64,000 nt of DNA from Chlorokybus atmophyticus (lineage: Eukaryota; Streptophyta; Chlorokybophyceae; Chlorokybales; Chlorokybaceae). Below are positions 22,191 through 34,400 of the stretch, one piece after another. Location: positions 645,060 to 709,059 of the forward strand of contig RHPI01002503.1 of the NCBI GenBank assembly GCA_009103225.1. The letters run 5' to 3'. Position numbers and translations under genes: made by a program. How positions within the stretch are numbered: the stretch's first letter is position 1; each line of letters opens with the position of its first letter. Below the pieces are notes generated by a model. It had not been told where the DNA came from. It did no database searches and was given only the letters and a program-made list of their open reading frames with translations.

Positions 22191-22985
22191 ACCGTGGAAG
22201 CGTGAGGTGACAAATGGCTGTGTCAGCAGAAGGTGTGCATCCACTTGTGCCCGCCAACGGCTTCACTTTCACTTCAGCCGGATCTTGAAATGCCACCTCA
22301 TCGGTGGCATCCTCCTGCTTTTCATTGTAAGGAATGGGAGCGGAGTCATTGGTGCGAAAAGGGGCTGCTGCAACGGCAGCGACTCTGTCGCGAGCGATGT
22401 CGTACGTGGCTGATGCAGCCTCTTGTGTGCGCACATGGTTATCTATGGCTACGGCAGCTAGCTTGCGTTGAACTCCCGTGTGTGGCATCAACTCGAGAGG
22501 CAGGAAAGCCTGTACCTCTCCGTCATCCTCTTCCCAATGTGGCCGGAATCAAGCTTGCTCTGTCCAGCAGTCGAGGTCCATGCCCACAGGGAAGTTGAAG
22601 GCCTGCCTTAGCAAAAACCGAAGGAACCGGCATTGGTGACCACACACTGCTGTGTGATCTCGATGGTGTGTTTGGGGTCCAGCTATATCAACCGAATGTA
22701 GGCCTCATTGGTGACCCCCATCACCTTGTTGCGGTTGCCCGTCGCCGTGTTCAGCACATATGAGCAGGGCATCAAGTCCAAGCTGGTGATGCCAAGGGGA
22801 CACGCGAGGGAGCGCCCGATGATGCCAGGCTGTGCTCTGGTGTTCAACATCACCCGCTTAGGTGCCAAGCCATTAATCGTCACATGTTTACCAGCATTGG
22901 CGTTGATGCGCAGCCTCTTTTTGCGGGCTGCTGGCATCGGTGCCTCATGTCTCTCAGTTGAGGGTGTTGAGCGCATGGCAGCCAA
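22190..22985 (-). pseudogene. Retropepsin, copy 3
   Basis: Core GKHVTINGLAPKRVML is followed by NTRAQPGIIGRS, so both the catalytic Asp (Asn) and the Gly (Arg) of the DTG triad are changed. The second block is frameshifted (about 22610-22590). The segment 22491-22244 carries the linker shared with the other copies. Confidence 0.75.
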
Positions 22986-23043
22986 AGCTCCTCTGCCTGC
23001 TGAGTCTTGAGGACTCCCCCCTTCACCTCTTAACCTGCCAAAC

Positions 23044-26000
23044 CTACCTTGCCGTGGTGGTAGGTAGTCGCAAGGAGGTCTTTAAGTTGGAGGTTCTGGT
23101 GCTAGCTGTGGTGGAGGGTGCCGCCTTTGCGAGGAGGGGATCATGCCTGCTGGTGTCCCCAGCGGCTGCGGCGGGAAGCCTGGTGGGCCTGATGTTTGTG
23201 GGCCTGCCTCGCGCTAGGCTTGCTCTGTAGCATAGATTCATCGGACAGCGTGGGCGGCCGCTCTGACCAATGTCCCCTCCGACGTGGCCGTGGGCTCCGT
23301 ATCTATCGGTCCAAGGGAATCAGGGCATGAGCTGCAAATACACTGCGCGTAGTAATTGTCGCCGCATGCCGTGGGTGATGGTGGACACCCGAAAGATCCT
23401 TGCCATGTAGGCATCCCACCTTCCTTGTATCATTCCCACATCTAGCACCGCCATGGCGCGTGCCCGTATGATGCGTTGGAGGGTTATAGGTTCGTCTGCT
23501 GCGCGTGTAGCTCATAAGCGATGGCGATGCGCCAATGTTGTCGTGCTGTTTCTACTCGTGGCAGTCGCAGCATTGCCTCTTGCACCCATTCAGGGTGTCT
23601 GGAGCAGTGGTGGCAGCTTCATTGTATGCTTGTCGCAACAAGCGAACGAATGCTCCCAATCATGATGCCGAAGGCAAACATGAGGACAACGGGATGATTG
23701 GCGACGAGCCACGTCGCTTATCATGCTCGGGTTGCGCTGCCCTCTCGCATCCCCATCGTCTGTCTTAATGCTCTGCCCTCGGGTCTGTGTAGCATGGCTC
23801 CTTGTCGCATGAGGGCGATACGGAGTTGTTGCTCTCCTACCATGGCTCCTCCTCTCTTTGTGGTGTCCCCTTGTGGGGTGAGGTAGCCTCGCCCTGCATC
23901 ACGCTGATCATCAGACATATCCTCAACCAAGGAAGGCAATAGCGGGGCGATTACCCCCTCAATTGTTGCGCCAACGCCCTCGCTTGGTCAGCTGCAGTTG
24001 CTTGCCCGTGCGGAGCGTCTATGGTTGATAATGTTAGTAGTAAAGCCAGTGCACTAGAGGGATCATCGACATCGGATGTCGAGGCTGGTTGGCCAGCATC
24101 TGCGCGAGCTGTCTCATATGCCTCTCTGCGCGCATCCACGTGTGCTGCTTAATCCCGCCGATAGTGATACGCTTATTCAAGGGCTGAGAACCGCTCTTGA
24201 CGGCTTCCAAATCAAGCCCCTAAAGCGCATGGTCAGCGCCCATTGGGATGGTTGACGTGGTCACGACTAGGCTTTGCTATTGGCGGCGCTGACGTCCAAG
24301 CGGGTCCAATGGGGAAGGCTCGAAGTCAATTTGCTGCGCGGGCATTGGCTGTTGAGACCGAGTGGGCGCCTCCTGCAGCCTTGCGTGCAATGCCAAACAT
24401 AAGCTGTATTGCCAATTCCAACACTGCAGGCCGCTGGAATATGATTGCGAAGAGCCGGACGTGCATGACTTGAGCCGTGCCTGCGAGTATCTCATTCTCA
24501 AGCTGGTGTTGCATGGGATTTGGATCGGTGTGATACTCCGGTGGTGGAAACAGCAGGATGCGATCATCCCTTGCCACTCGTGTGGTGCGTTGCCCCCCTA
24601 AGCCCTATGCAATCGTGGTGGGCTCGATGTTGCGACGGACGCCAAAGCTCGGTCTGCTTGCTGCCCGCGCGGCACTTGTTGCGTACCATCAAGTGCTGGT
24701 GGAGGGGCTGCCCGCACCTCCGGCGGTACTGTAGAGGGCGCGGCAGTGTCACTGGCAGTGATGGTGATGGCACTCGCAGCTTATATGGTAATTGAGGTCG
24801 CAGCAGTTAGTATGGCAGCAGTTGTGATCGAGGCTGTGGCTTCAATAGAAGCAGGAGTGGCGTCCTCACCACCCACGGGCTCAGCGATTGCGGCTGCGGT
24901 GGTGTTTGAGCTTTCCATTACCGAGGACAACATGGTGCCAGGTGTGCCTGCACCTGCTACCGCGTGTGGTGTGGGTGCCAATGGTGTCGCCGCCGGCGTC
25001 GTCCCGGCAGTGGTTGTGGCTGCCGAGGCAGCACCACTTGTGGCTTCCGACAATGCCGCTGTTAATGATGCGCTAGCTTTTTTGCGTGCGCATCGTGTCG
25101 GTTGCACACGCAATGGCGTGGGAGTGTCCCTCTCCCGTTTTGGTGCCATCAGTGCCCAGCGGGCAGAGTAGCGGGCTTGATTGTCCTGCTCCTTTTTTTT
25201 TGTCCAATGTGCCAAACGCGCCATGAGGGCTGCCACTTGGTCGACAGCTGGTGGGTTGGCTGGTGCTTTGACAGCAGCTCCAGCACGCGAACATCCCTCA
25301 GGCTCTTTGCGCTGCGGCGGGCGGTTTCTTCCCTCTGTAACCTGGCTCATCCTTGCGAGCGCCGGCGTTGTTGTTGTCGTTGGGGTTGTAGCCATCATAA
25401 TTGTTGCCGCTGTTGCCACCACCAGCGTTGTTGCTGTTGTTGTAGCCCCCGTTGTTGTGGTTGTTGTTGCCGCGGTAGCCACTAGCGTTGTTTCTGTTGT
25501 TGTAGCCAATAGAGGGCCGCAGCTCGAGAAACTTGAGCCAGCATACTGTCTCTGTGATAGTATTACAAGTGTCATGTCTTGTGGCAATATTCGCACACAA
25601 GGTTGCCTTAGTCTTCAGCGCACTCTTTTCGGTTGTGCCCAAACCAACCACACCAATAACACACCACTGCAGCAACAAGGGCAGCACGTAACGGGAAGGT
25701 ACATTAATTACCACAAATCGACCATAAAAGCATCAAGTCTTTATAGTCGAGTGGGCTGTGACATTTGTATCGGATCTTAAGACCCGGGTTCGCTTCTGCC
25801 TTGCACACGAATTCCGCGATCGTTGTTTCTCAAATAACATCGTAAATGGTCACTGTATAAGTGCCATCATTGATGGGTCGCGATTTGCATAAATGCAGTC
25901 GCGCCGAACTGACTAGTTCAGTCTGCGCGGCAGGGCGCGACCTGTGGGGCCGGCAGCGGTGCGATATGCGCGCGTTGACCGGTATGGGCCTAAATTGGCC

Positions 26001-27428
26001 GGTCCTTGGGCAGTGGGGCCGGTGACCAACCCTAATCAGACCCCTGGGATAATTCCCCAACTGATGCGAGCCAGCTGCGAGGACGTCAGCGTTCTTAAGT
26101 GGGGGGGAATGTAACGGGAAGGTACATTAAATTACCACAAATCGACCATAGAAGCATCAAGTCTTTTATGGTCGAGTGGGATGTGACACAGCATGTGCTG
26201 ACCGTGTACTTTCGTTGCGAGTGGAACATGCCAATGGCGGTCTCGTCGAGGGGGCTCTGCACTTGTGCTTGCCATGGGCCGTGAGACGCTCCGGTTGGTG
26301 TTCAGCACCGCTTTCTCATACACCGCGCGCTTGTGAATGGCTTGTGCAGTCCAAAAGCTTCCTTGAGTGTGTAGCCAAAGGGCCGGCTGTAGTTTAGTGT
26401 CAAGTGCGTTGACTCACTCAAGGTGGAGTCCAACTTGGCCACATATACCACTGCGGCTGCCTCGTTGCTAACGACCTTGTAGTCAGTGTCTTGTACCAGC
26501 CCTTCCAGTCGCGAGTACAACCGGAAGGGGGTCCTTATTGGGCTTTCATCGGAAGCGTCTCATCTCCTCCACCTTACTATTGGTTTGAGGTGGGAAGGTA
26601 CGCCGTAGTGCAGCGTAGAGGTTCTCAAGTGGAGAGTCAGACATTGCAGCACATACGGTGATGGCTGGTGCGCGCAGTGCCACTGATCCGAGGGTGACAC
26701 TGCCTCCTGCTGGAGCACGTGACGCAGTGTTGGCAATGGTGATGCACCCATCTTTAATACTGCAGCTTGATGTTCCTTAATGATGGCAGCGGTCCGGTTG
26801 AGTACCCTGATATGGCGGTTGACCGTCCTGACCTCGATCTCTGCAAGGGTTGACGAGGCGACAACCATCTCGCCCTTTTCGTTCTCCACTTTCTGCATAG
26901 CTGCAGCCCAAGCAAGGCCGGTGACTGAAGTTGGTAGTGGCAACATCCGCAGGGCTGTGTAGCAATGGTTGCTATCGTGCTGGCGAGCTCGCCATAGCCA
27001 TCGACTTGGTGCAGCTCAGCAATAAATTTCCACACATTATGTGCCTTAAAATCAAGATGCTGAGCCATGATCTGGAACGACACAATACCCGACTAGACCT
27101 TGCTCTTGAGGGCTTGCTGACGGATTTTAGAGTGGATATTGATGATGAACTCATCAAGCACGGTAGTACCACCACATCCAAAGAAGCGCAGCGAGTTTAT
27201 CGAGCTAAAATGCTCCATCTCATCACCGTCACTGTCCGAGAGAGGGAAAGCTTGTTGACAAGGATTGAAGTGGAAGGAGGTGAAGCCGGAGACGGGGCGA
27301 GAGCTTTTGCTGCTACGGTATCTGCTTCCTTCGCTTGCTCACTCGTAGGTGAGGTTGGAGGTCGGGCTGCAGCTGCTGAGGTTCCCCTTGTTTACTGGAG
27401 AAAAGAGTGGGCCCGCTCATACAACTAG
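23044..27428 (-). pseudogene. Gag region, copy 3, split by a nested element
   Basis: Capsid-type sequence at 27083-26302 (LYSRLEGLVQDTDYKVVSNE as MYSRLEGLVQ and following), remnants of the CCHC region at about 25714-25540 with several Cys lost, the Asn-rich GTT tract at about 25350-25520, and the variable and helical C-terminal parts down to about 23300. The reading frame is broken many times, and the TRIM-like element at 25687-26188 interrupts it just before the CCHC region. Confidence 0.8.
25687..26188 (+). mobile_element. TRIM-like miniature LTR element nested in copy 3
   Basis: A 502-bp element with direct terminal repeats of 77 bp (25687-25763) and 79 bp (26110-26188), starting TGTAACGGGAAGG (first T changed to C on the left) and ending TGTGACA. 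It is flanked on both sides by CAGCA (25682-25686 and 26189-26193), a 5-bp target duplication at a site that is uninterrupted in copies 1 and 2. Just inside the left LTR, TTTGTATCGGATC resembles an initiator-Met primer-binding site. Just before the right LTR is the purine tract AAGTGGGGGGGAA. The internal end, readable as RASCEDVSVLKWGG, resembles the last residues of plant Ty3 polyproteins. No open frame remains, so it would have depended on another element. Confidence 0.85.
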
Positions 27429-27620
27429 TGCGATGGTGAAAGTGTGTGAAAGCAAAGTGTTTGTGCTCTACAAGGCTATCTCAACGCTGCTAACACTCAA
27501 CACACTAGTGCTTGTGCGCACTATGCGATGACGGTGGTAACAATGCACTTAAGATGTATTCAACTACAAGATGCACTTCTGATGCACAGAATGCAACCAC
27601 ACTCATTTGAGCAAGGAGGG

Positions 27621-28230
27621 TGACATTGTGGATCAGCAAGCCACTACTATAGGTAGTGCTGCGTACACAATTCTTTGCATGAGTGGAATGTATGTTACAC
27701 TGTTAAGTGAGGTGAATGAGCAAGCAGCACGTTGATGCTATGCTCTGCCTGATGCCAACAAGCACACCGCAACGAAGCGCACCAAGCTCCCAGCAATGAC
27801 AAGCACAGTGCACAAGAGCATGCACATGCTCTCACACGATGAGGATTCTTACGAACCGGGACGACGTGTTTGCGGTTGAATCACTTCACAAGCTCTAAGC
27901 TTTCTCACCTACGGTGTTACTAGCTGATCCGGTGAACATTGCGACTACTTATACAAGTCAAATCACGAATGTTCAAAACATAAGCTAACGATCTTATCTG
28001 GGCTATTTTTAAACAGATCCCCACTCGATGTAAAATATAACTTATAACTGAACTCACCATTGAACAGCTACGCGCGGTGCCTACGTAGGCTACGATCATG
28101 AGCTAGTCTGGAGTCATGACCTAGCTACTGGTTAGTGGCGCGCGCGGGTTGGTATGCTGATAGGCCGGGCGAGGGTCTTGACATAAGCATACTCGATGAA
28201 GACTGGCATGCGAGGACAATGGGCATGACA
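27621..28230 (-). repeat. 5' LTR of copy 3
   Basis: A 610-bp LTR with TG...CA ends on the minus strand, matching 17503-18117. It carries the conserved TATA-like box at 27953-27948. The flank beyond 28230 (ATACAC) is host or other repeat DNA. Confidence 0.85.
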
Positions 28231-31200
28231 ATACACTCACACACGCAAGTGTAAGCACGTTTTTCCAAGTGTACACACTCATATACAAGTGCTATAGAAG
28301 GACAAGCTTCACTCCTTGAATCTGAAGAGTTTTCATCCCCTTAAACGGCCTCTCACCTGAACACCCCACGTGAAGTCCCACGCGAGCAAGCACGCCAAGG
28401 CAAGGTAGACCCAAGTCTCCAATCTCATGCCTTGCCTACTGAGCATGCTTATTTAGATACCCTTAGTGCCTTATTTTAGCCACTAAGGGTGGTGGGTGTC
28501 TCCACCAATGGTGCCTCGTTCGGACTCAAGTGTAATCTAAGGCGGCCAACCTTCTTGTGACAAGCACTCCTGCACTTGCCCTTACTAGGCTCGCACCGAT
28601 CATCTTACCCCTACGTATGAGCAACCAATGAGATGGTACCATAATCTCATGGTATTGACCATATGGTCTTGTGGCCACAGAGTGTAGATACCAGTCTTTG
28701 TGATATCGGTACTGCAGTCTACAATATCAGCATATTTTGTACAATATCCGCATCTGCCTCCTCTAGCACTTTTTAGACAAGTACACGTGTATTATCCACA
28801 TTGTCTTCTACAATTTGGATATTCAATACACCGATATCCGCATTCTTGTGCGTTTTATCAATGCGTGACTCTTCGAATATTCTTCAGACACAAGTCTCTA
28901 TGATATCAATATTAAATGCTGTAATATCAACATTTGTATGTTAGGTGGTTATATTCATGTGCTGGATATAAACATATTTATCTTCTTAGATGTTTTTGTC
29001 TACATCATAGACACATCCATATATTAGACATTTGTGGCTAACTAGCCCACATTAATGTTTGTACCATGGACACCTACATATAACACAGATGTCAACATCT
29101 ACAATGTAGACATTTGTGGCTAACTGTTCCACACTGATGTGTGTCTTGTAGCAGCAAGCACACATGCTTGTTGATTGTCTACCTCAGGTATGTATAAGCA
29201 CTTGGAGCGTAACTACTAGCCGCGTTACAACAACCACGTGCATGCAACTAAGGCAGCATTACCGTAAGACTGCCACCTCAGCTATAAAGAGGCAGAACTT
29301 GAACCGGATCCACACCAAGACCAACCGCAATTATCATCGACGACTCGAAAGATTCAGAAGCTTCCTGCGCGAATCAGCAAACCAAATGTGAAAAAATGAA
29401 CAGTTTCAGCAATTATAGTTGTTATAACCGCACAGCTAATACAAGTACCTACCTAGCATTCTCAACTAGACAGTTGGTAATTCAAGTCATTTGTGGGGGA
29501 CGCCGTCCTACCTTTTGAGAGCCATACCTTTCCTTGATGCGTATGCTTCTTGCTTAAACCTCTTTGCAATAATTGTTTTTAATTTGGAAAATGCGAGTGC
29601 TATGAGAGTGTGTTGGTGTTGTGAGCACAGTGCATGTGCCCGAGAGGCTCGCTATCATATTGTAAACACTGCAACCGCCCCAATACAACCATACTATCGG
29701 CTGACCCTGTTCTCTCCACACTAGTAATATATACCGTACTGTGCATTGCATGCGTATAGTATAATAAAGTGCATGCAAAGAACGTGGAGAGTGACTTAAC
29801 ACCAACTCTGAGTGATCCGTTCTGTGTTCATTCACGAGATCACCATATTGTGAATGCATGCCATACATTATTGTTTTCCAATGCCGAGTTTGACACCTAC
29901 CAGGACAACCATTGAGTGTCACATCTCATACATCTCACCTCACCCTAGTGCATTGGCTTTTAAGGGAGCTCGCTGTCCTGGTCAACATTCATTTTTTAAA
30001 CTTGAAACACGACCAGGTCATCAACACACAGTGAGTTACATCTTTAGTGAGAAGGGAACTCAAGTTTCACAGATGCACACGTACGGTTATATAAATGAAA
30101 GCTGTTATATGGCTCACGCAATGTGCCAGAGCGCCAGCGCTCACTGTGCTTACTTCACCCCTGCATGGCCATGTGTACTTCCCGGCCGTCGCCATTACAA
30201 ACAGGCCACCCCACATGCACAAGACTAAAGGTGTGAATGGTAAGGCATTGTCCAACTATTGTCATCTTTATGTTTAAGCGACTCGAGACTCAGATCCCAC
30301 CATGAAAATGGTTATCGAGCACCAGCTTACAAGACAGCTATATGCACGACATTTGGTATGTTATATCGCAAAAATTGCCCTTGTTGTAATCGATTATAGA
30401 TCGGCTGCTGTTGTATGTGAAGTTTCATGTGTGTGCATCAGTGAGTTACAGATAGACGGATTGATCACCATAGCAGAGAGTGGCCTGCCCTTGAGCTTTG
30501 TGTTTGACTATAGAGACGGCGCTACGGGGCGCCCCTTTGCAATAGCGCAAAATGTGAGCCACTTGTAGACGGCTTGGTTTTCACAGCAGCAAGAAGCCCG
30601 CCTGCCCGCTATGGCTAGCTATAACGGCTACATGGCTATTGTGTTTGCTATTGCTATGTTCATCGCCCCATTTGTTATTCAGATTCGCCAATTAAATCAG
30701 CTTATATCAAGTACACAAAAGCCGCACATAAAGTTTCAAACACGGCGATGTTGGCATCATCAATTGCAACGGGTATCAACTTGCAACCGATAGCATGCTG
30801 CGTATTGATTGATGAAGCATGCACAACATGCGCAACCTACCATACTCCATACTATGGACTCCATTTTAGGTGCGCCTCTTCGTACCACGCCTACCGGTAT
30901 ATCCAAGTCGTACTCCATTCTTCAAGCGCGGCAACCAATGGACTCCTTGTTGGGGCGTGTCAATTGCGTGGTCGTTACGACGGTCTTGAGCGGGAAATTG
31001 CATCGGCCAGACAGAGGGCGAGAGGCAGCACGTCGCCGTACGCGGCCGCGGAGTTGGTGAGGCAGGATCATGGGATTTAGGGTTTTGCGTTGCGAGTTGT
31101 GATTGTACTACGCCCAGGATGAAGTGAACGCCGCTGAGGGCGGCGGCGGCGGGGGCGGCGCGGGCGGCGGGCGGCGCGGCAGCTCCGCCTGCGCAGGCAG

Positions 31201-31424
31201 GCCCGGGGGTGACAGGCGCCAACGGACAGGCGCTACAGGGCGCCGCGCCGCCGCCCTCCCTTGTTGGCGTTGAGTGGGTTTTGCCTACAGTTACCCCTCT
31301 CCTTTTCCACTCTTTCAGTTAGGTCTAGGGTTTTTGTTGGGTGTGCCCAGGTTCACGGGGCGGTACACGCCGCCGCCGCCGGAGGCGGCGGCAGCGACAA
31401 TATCACGCGGGGTCTGGATAGGAC
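28231..31424. other. Intergenic region with AT-rich repeats and a GC-rich promoter-like patch
   Basis: No convincing gene. At 28640-29160 the DNA is AT-rich with short diverged direct repeats (variants of TACAATATC and of TAGACATTTGTGGCTAACT at about 29023-29040 and 29106-29125). From 31120 to 31260 there is a very GC-rich block of GGC repeats, followed by the 5' leader of the BAT2-like gene. The GC-rich block may be its promoter. Confidence 0.5.
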
Positions 31425-34400
31425 ATGGATCGTCGCAACAGGTTTACCAGCGTCAACTTGAACGCATCGTATAGGCCCGCCGGCTCTCCTGCTACTTCCG
31501 GCACACGCACTAGGGTTGGCAGTGGAGGCTTGCAGGTGCTGGGACGGACCAGTCGACCAGCTGCAACAGGTAGCGGTCGGCCTCTGTCCGCCGGAGGCCG
31601 CGATGCCCCGGCTAACACTAGCACAAAGCTGGTCGTGCCAAAGCCAGTGAACTTGCCTTCCCGCAAGAGTGAACATGCAGGTATCAAGTGTGCGACATCC
31701 TAGCCAACCGTCGCCTGTTCTCGTTTTATGACGCATAGCAACCTTGTCCGTGTGGATGTGATGCCCAATGCGTAGCTGCATCGTGGTGGGGATTTAGTTT
31801 TAATAATGGGTTACGCAGTCTCATTGCTCTTGTGTCATGGCAATCAAAGGCGTATTCACCATCGTATCAGCCACCATGCATGCCTGCGTCTGCAGTGGTT
31901 GTCCAGTTGGTGGTCACTTCGCAACCCACAGCAATAGTAGTTGACGCAGACAAGTTGGGGTGAGACGCGTGCGGCTTATCTTGCCAAGTTGTGTTCAGTT
32001 CTGATTGCATGTCAGGTTAAGAAGCATGGAGCTGGGGCTGAACTGGTTACAGCAGTTGCAAATGTCGTGCTACTGAGCATTTGCAATCCTGTGCTTGTAC
32101 ATGGCAGGTTTGCTGGCATGGTGCATATTTGCATGGGTTTGCTTTCGTGAATTTGCAGCAATGTAGCCTTTTTATAGCACTGCCGTGTTGTTGCGTGGAC
32201 GTTGTCAGGCTTGTTAGCCGCTAGTGGTTGTGCCAAGCCTGTTGGTTTATCATTGGCTCTATGTATTCTTGCAGTGCGCATGCACCATTGGCAGGGCATG
32301 ATGGCTGTCTCTCATGGCATGGGTCTTGCATTATATTGCAAGCTGTTACGTCTGCGTACAGGTTGAATTGGGACCATTACCTGTCACATCTACGTGTTCA
32401 CACACTGCAAGTGACGCTCAATTTGTTCATGCCAGGAAACGATCCCACAGTGGCTATCGTCCCGACCGCCAGTGGCCATGCTGGTTGGAACAAAGCTGAA
32501 CAGGAGGAGAAAGCTACTCACAATCAAGCTGCTTTGTCGTCAGGTTCGACTTGGGCTCGGCCTGTCAGCACCCCACCGGCTTACTCCCGCAGCCAGCGCC
32601 CTCTTTCAGCAGAAGAGTTTCCATCTTTGGGAGCACCAAGCGAGTATGCAGCTGCTCGTCAGGTTGGGCGTTCAATGATTCCAACTTGTTCCTTGAATCT
32701 TTGAAATCTCTTGTGCGGTTATGAACATGCACACGGAGTGGTTATGTGCAGTTGGCTTTGTGTGTCTGCTCATACTATTGATGGGTACATATGCAGGAAC
32801 ATGTGAGACCTCCTTTGCCATTAGATGTACCTCCCAAAAAGCCAGCACTTACAGCTGCTGAGCTCCGCTTGTCTACTGCAGCCCCGCTTATCCCTGCACG
32901 TCAGTGGGTTGATGATGAGCGAGATACATCGGCAGATTTCCGTGTGCGGGAGTTTGACCGAGACAGGTATCTAGGACGATCAGAGTCGGACAGGTTGGTG
33001 GATCGAGGTTATGAGCGGTATAGCTCATCAGATCGTCGTGCTTTTGACGACCGTGGGTACCATGACAACCGCGGCCCCTCCCGTGGTCCTGAGCGGGATC
33101 GGGAAGGCTCGTATGAGGACCGCATGCAACGAGGATTCTTTGGAAGTAGAGATTTTGGTGGACCGGTGCTTCGCGCAGCTGCATATCGCGAGCAGTCTGA
33201 CAGCATGCTCCTTCGCTCACACTCTCTGGGTCATGAAAGGGTTGATGGTCTTCTGTTGTCAAAGACAGCATCAGATTCCCTTTTGCGCAACATTACTGGC
33301 GACCGGTTGCCCTCAACTGAAGTTAACCGGAAAGAAGATGCTGTGAAAGAGCGGGATCCAGTGCGGGAGGCTTATGATGCAGAGCTTGAGCGCTTGACGC
33401 TTCTCATGGAGCAGGAGCGTGAGCGAAAAGCTGAGGAAAAGCGACAAGTTGAGCAGGCTCGGATGCAGGTGGGCTTCATTGGTGCTTGCTGCTTACATCG
33501 CTGTTTGATTTTTGAGACATATGTACCAATGTCATTCGCTACTCGCAGGCACGTGCCAACCGAGAGGCGCTTATGAAAATGCAAGCAGAGGCGGCTGCCA
33601 AAGCTGCTCAGGACTCGCTGGCCCCGCGGGTGTTGGGCATGGATGATTTGCGGCGAGTTCCTCCTCGAGCAGCTGATCTCGTTGCACGTGGCTTGCCCAT
33701 GCAATTTCCACAGCTCTCCACTGCTGAAGCACTTGTAATAGGCACGCAGCCAGCAGCAGCACCATTGTCAAAGTCCGATGCTGAGGCAGAGCTACGCATT
33801 AGTGAAGAGAAAAAGCAACGTGAGGCTGAGAAAAGGGCACAAGAGGAAGCGGATCAAGCCAGGATTGCAGCTGCACAGGTGCACATCTTGGCATTTTGGC
33901 ATACATCACAGTCAGGATGTTTTGCAAATCAACATGTTTGCAAGCAGGCCAAGTTGCGCGCCCTGGAGGAACGCATTGCGCAGCGTGCGGCAGAACAAAG
34001 GCGCAGAGAAGAGGTTTTGGGTACTGGACATATGAATCAAGTCGAAGTTCATGAGCATCAGGATCATGACTTAGGCACCTCCACAGTGGTGGACACACTG
34101 CCCAACGCAGGCACTGCACTCGCCGACCAGGTATGCCGCGCTGTGCATTATTGTGCACCTATGTGTCAATACTGATTCCATTGGAGCTGCAGGCTGCAGT
34201 TACCCGCTCCTCCTCCCCAAAAGCAAGCACCTCCCATTATTGTGATATGGATACCCTGTCAACAACTTCTCGTGAAGATAAGGACAGCCAATCCTCGTCT
34301 CCCACACATGTACAAGCACGCCGCACTGAAGGAAGCACTGCACGGCATGAGCGCTCCAGGTTTGCCAGCAGACCAGATAGCCGCAGCAATGCTCCATCCT

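Larger units (their letters stand above)
17503..28230 (-). mobile_element. Ty3/gypsy retrotransposon copy 3, complete with both LTRs but decayed
   Basis: A 10.7-kb element bounded by LTRs at 27621-28230 (5') and 17503-18117 (3'). It has the same domain order as copies 1 and 2, but every frame is broken and gag is split by a nested 502-bp TRIM-like element. At its 3' end the LTR joins the pol sequence at 18118, inside the GPY/F-like module, so the PHD finger seen in copy 2 is absent. That join is at nearly the same place where homology in the stray fragment at 7728-7866 ends. Confidence 0.9.

Noticed and set aside
30866-31222. GC-rich minus-strand open frame upstream of the BAT2-like gene
   Set aside because: Its Ala/Pro-rich start comes from GGC repeats. 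I see it as promoter DNA and not as a divergent gene.
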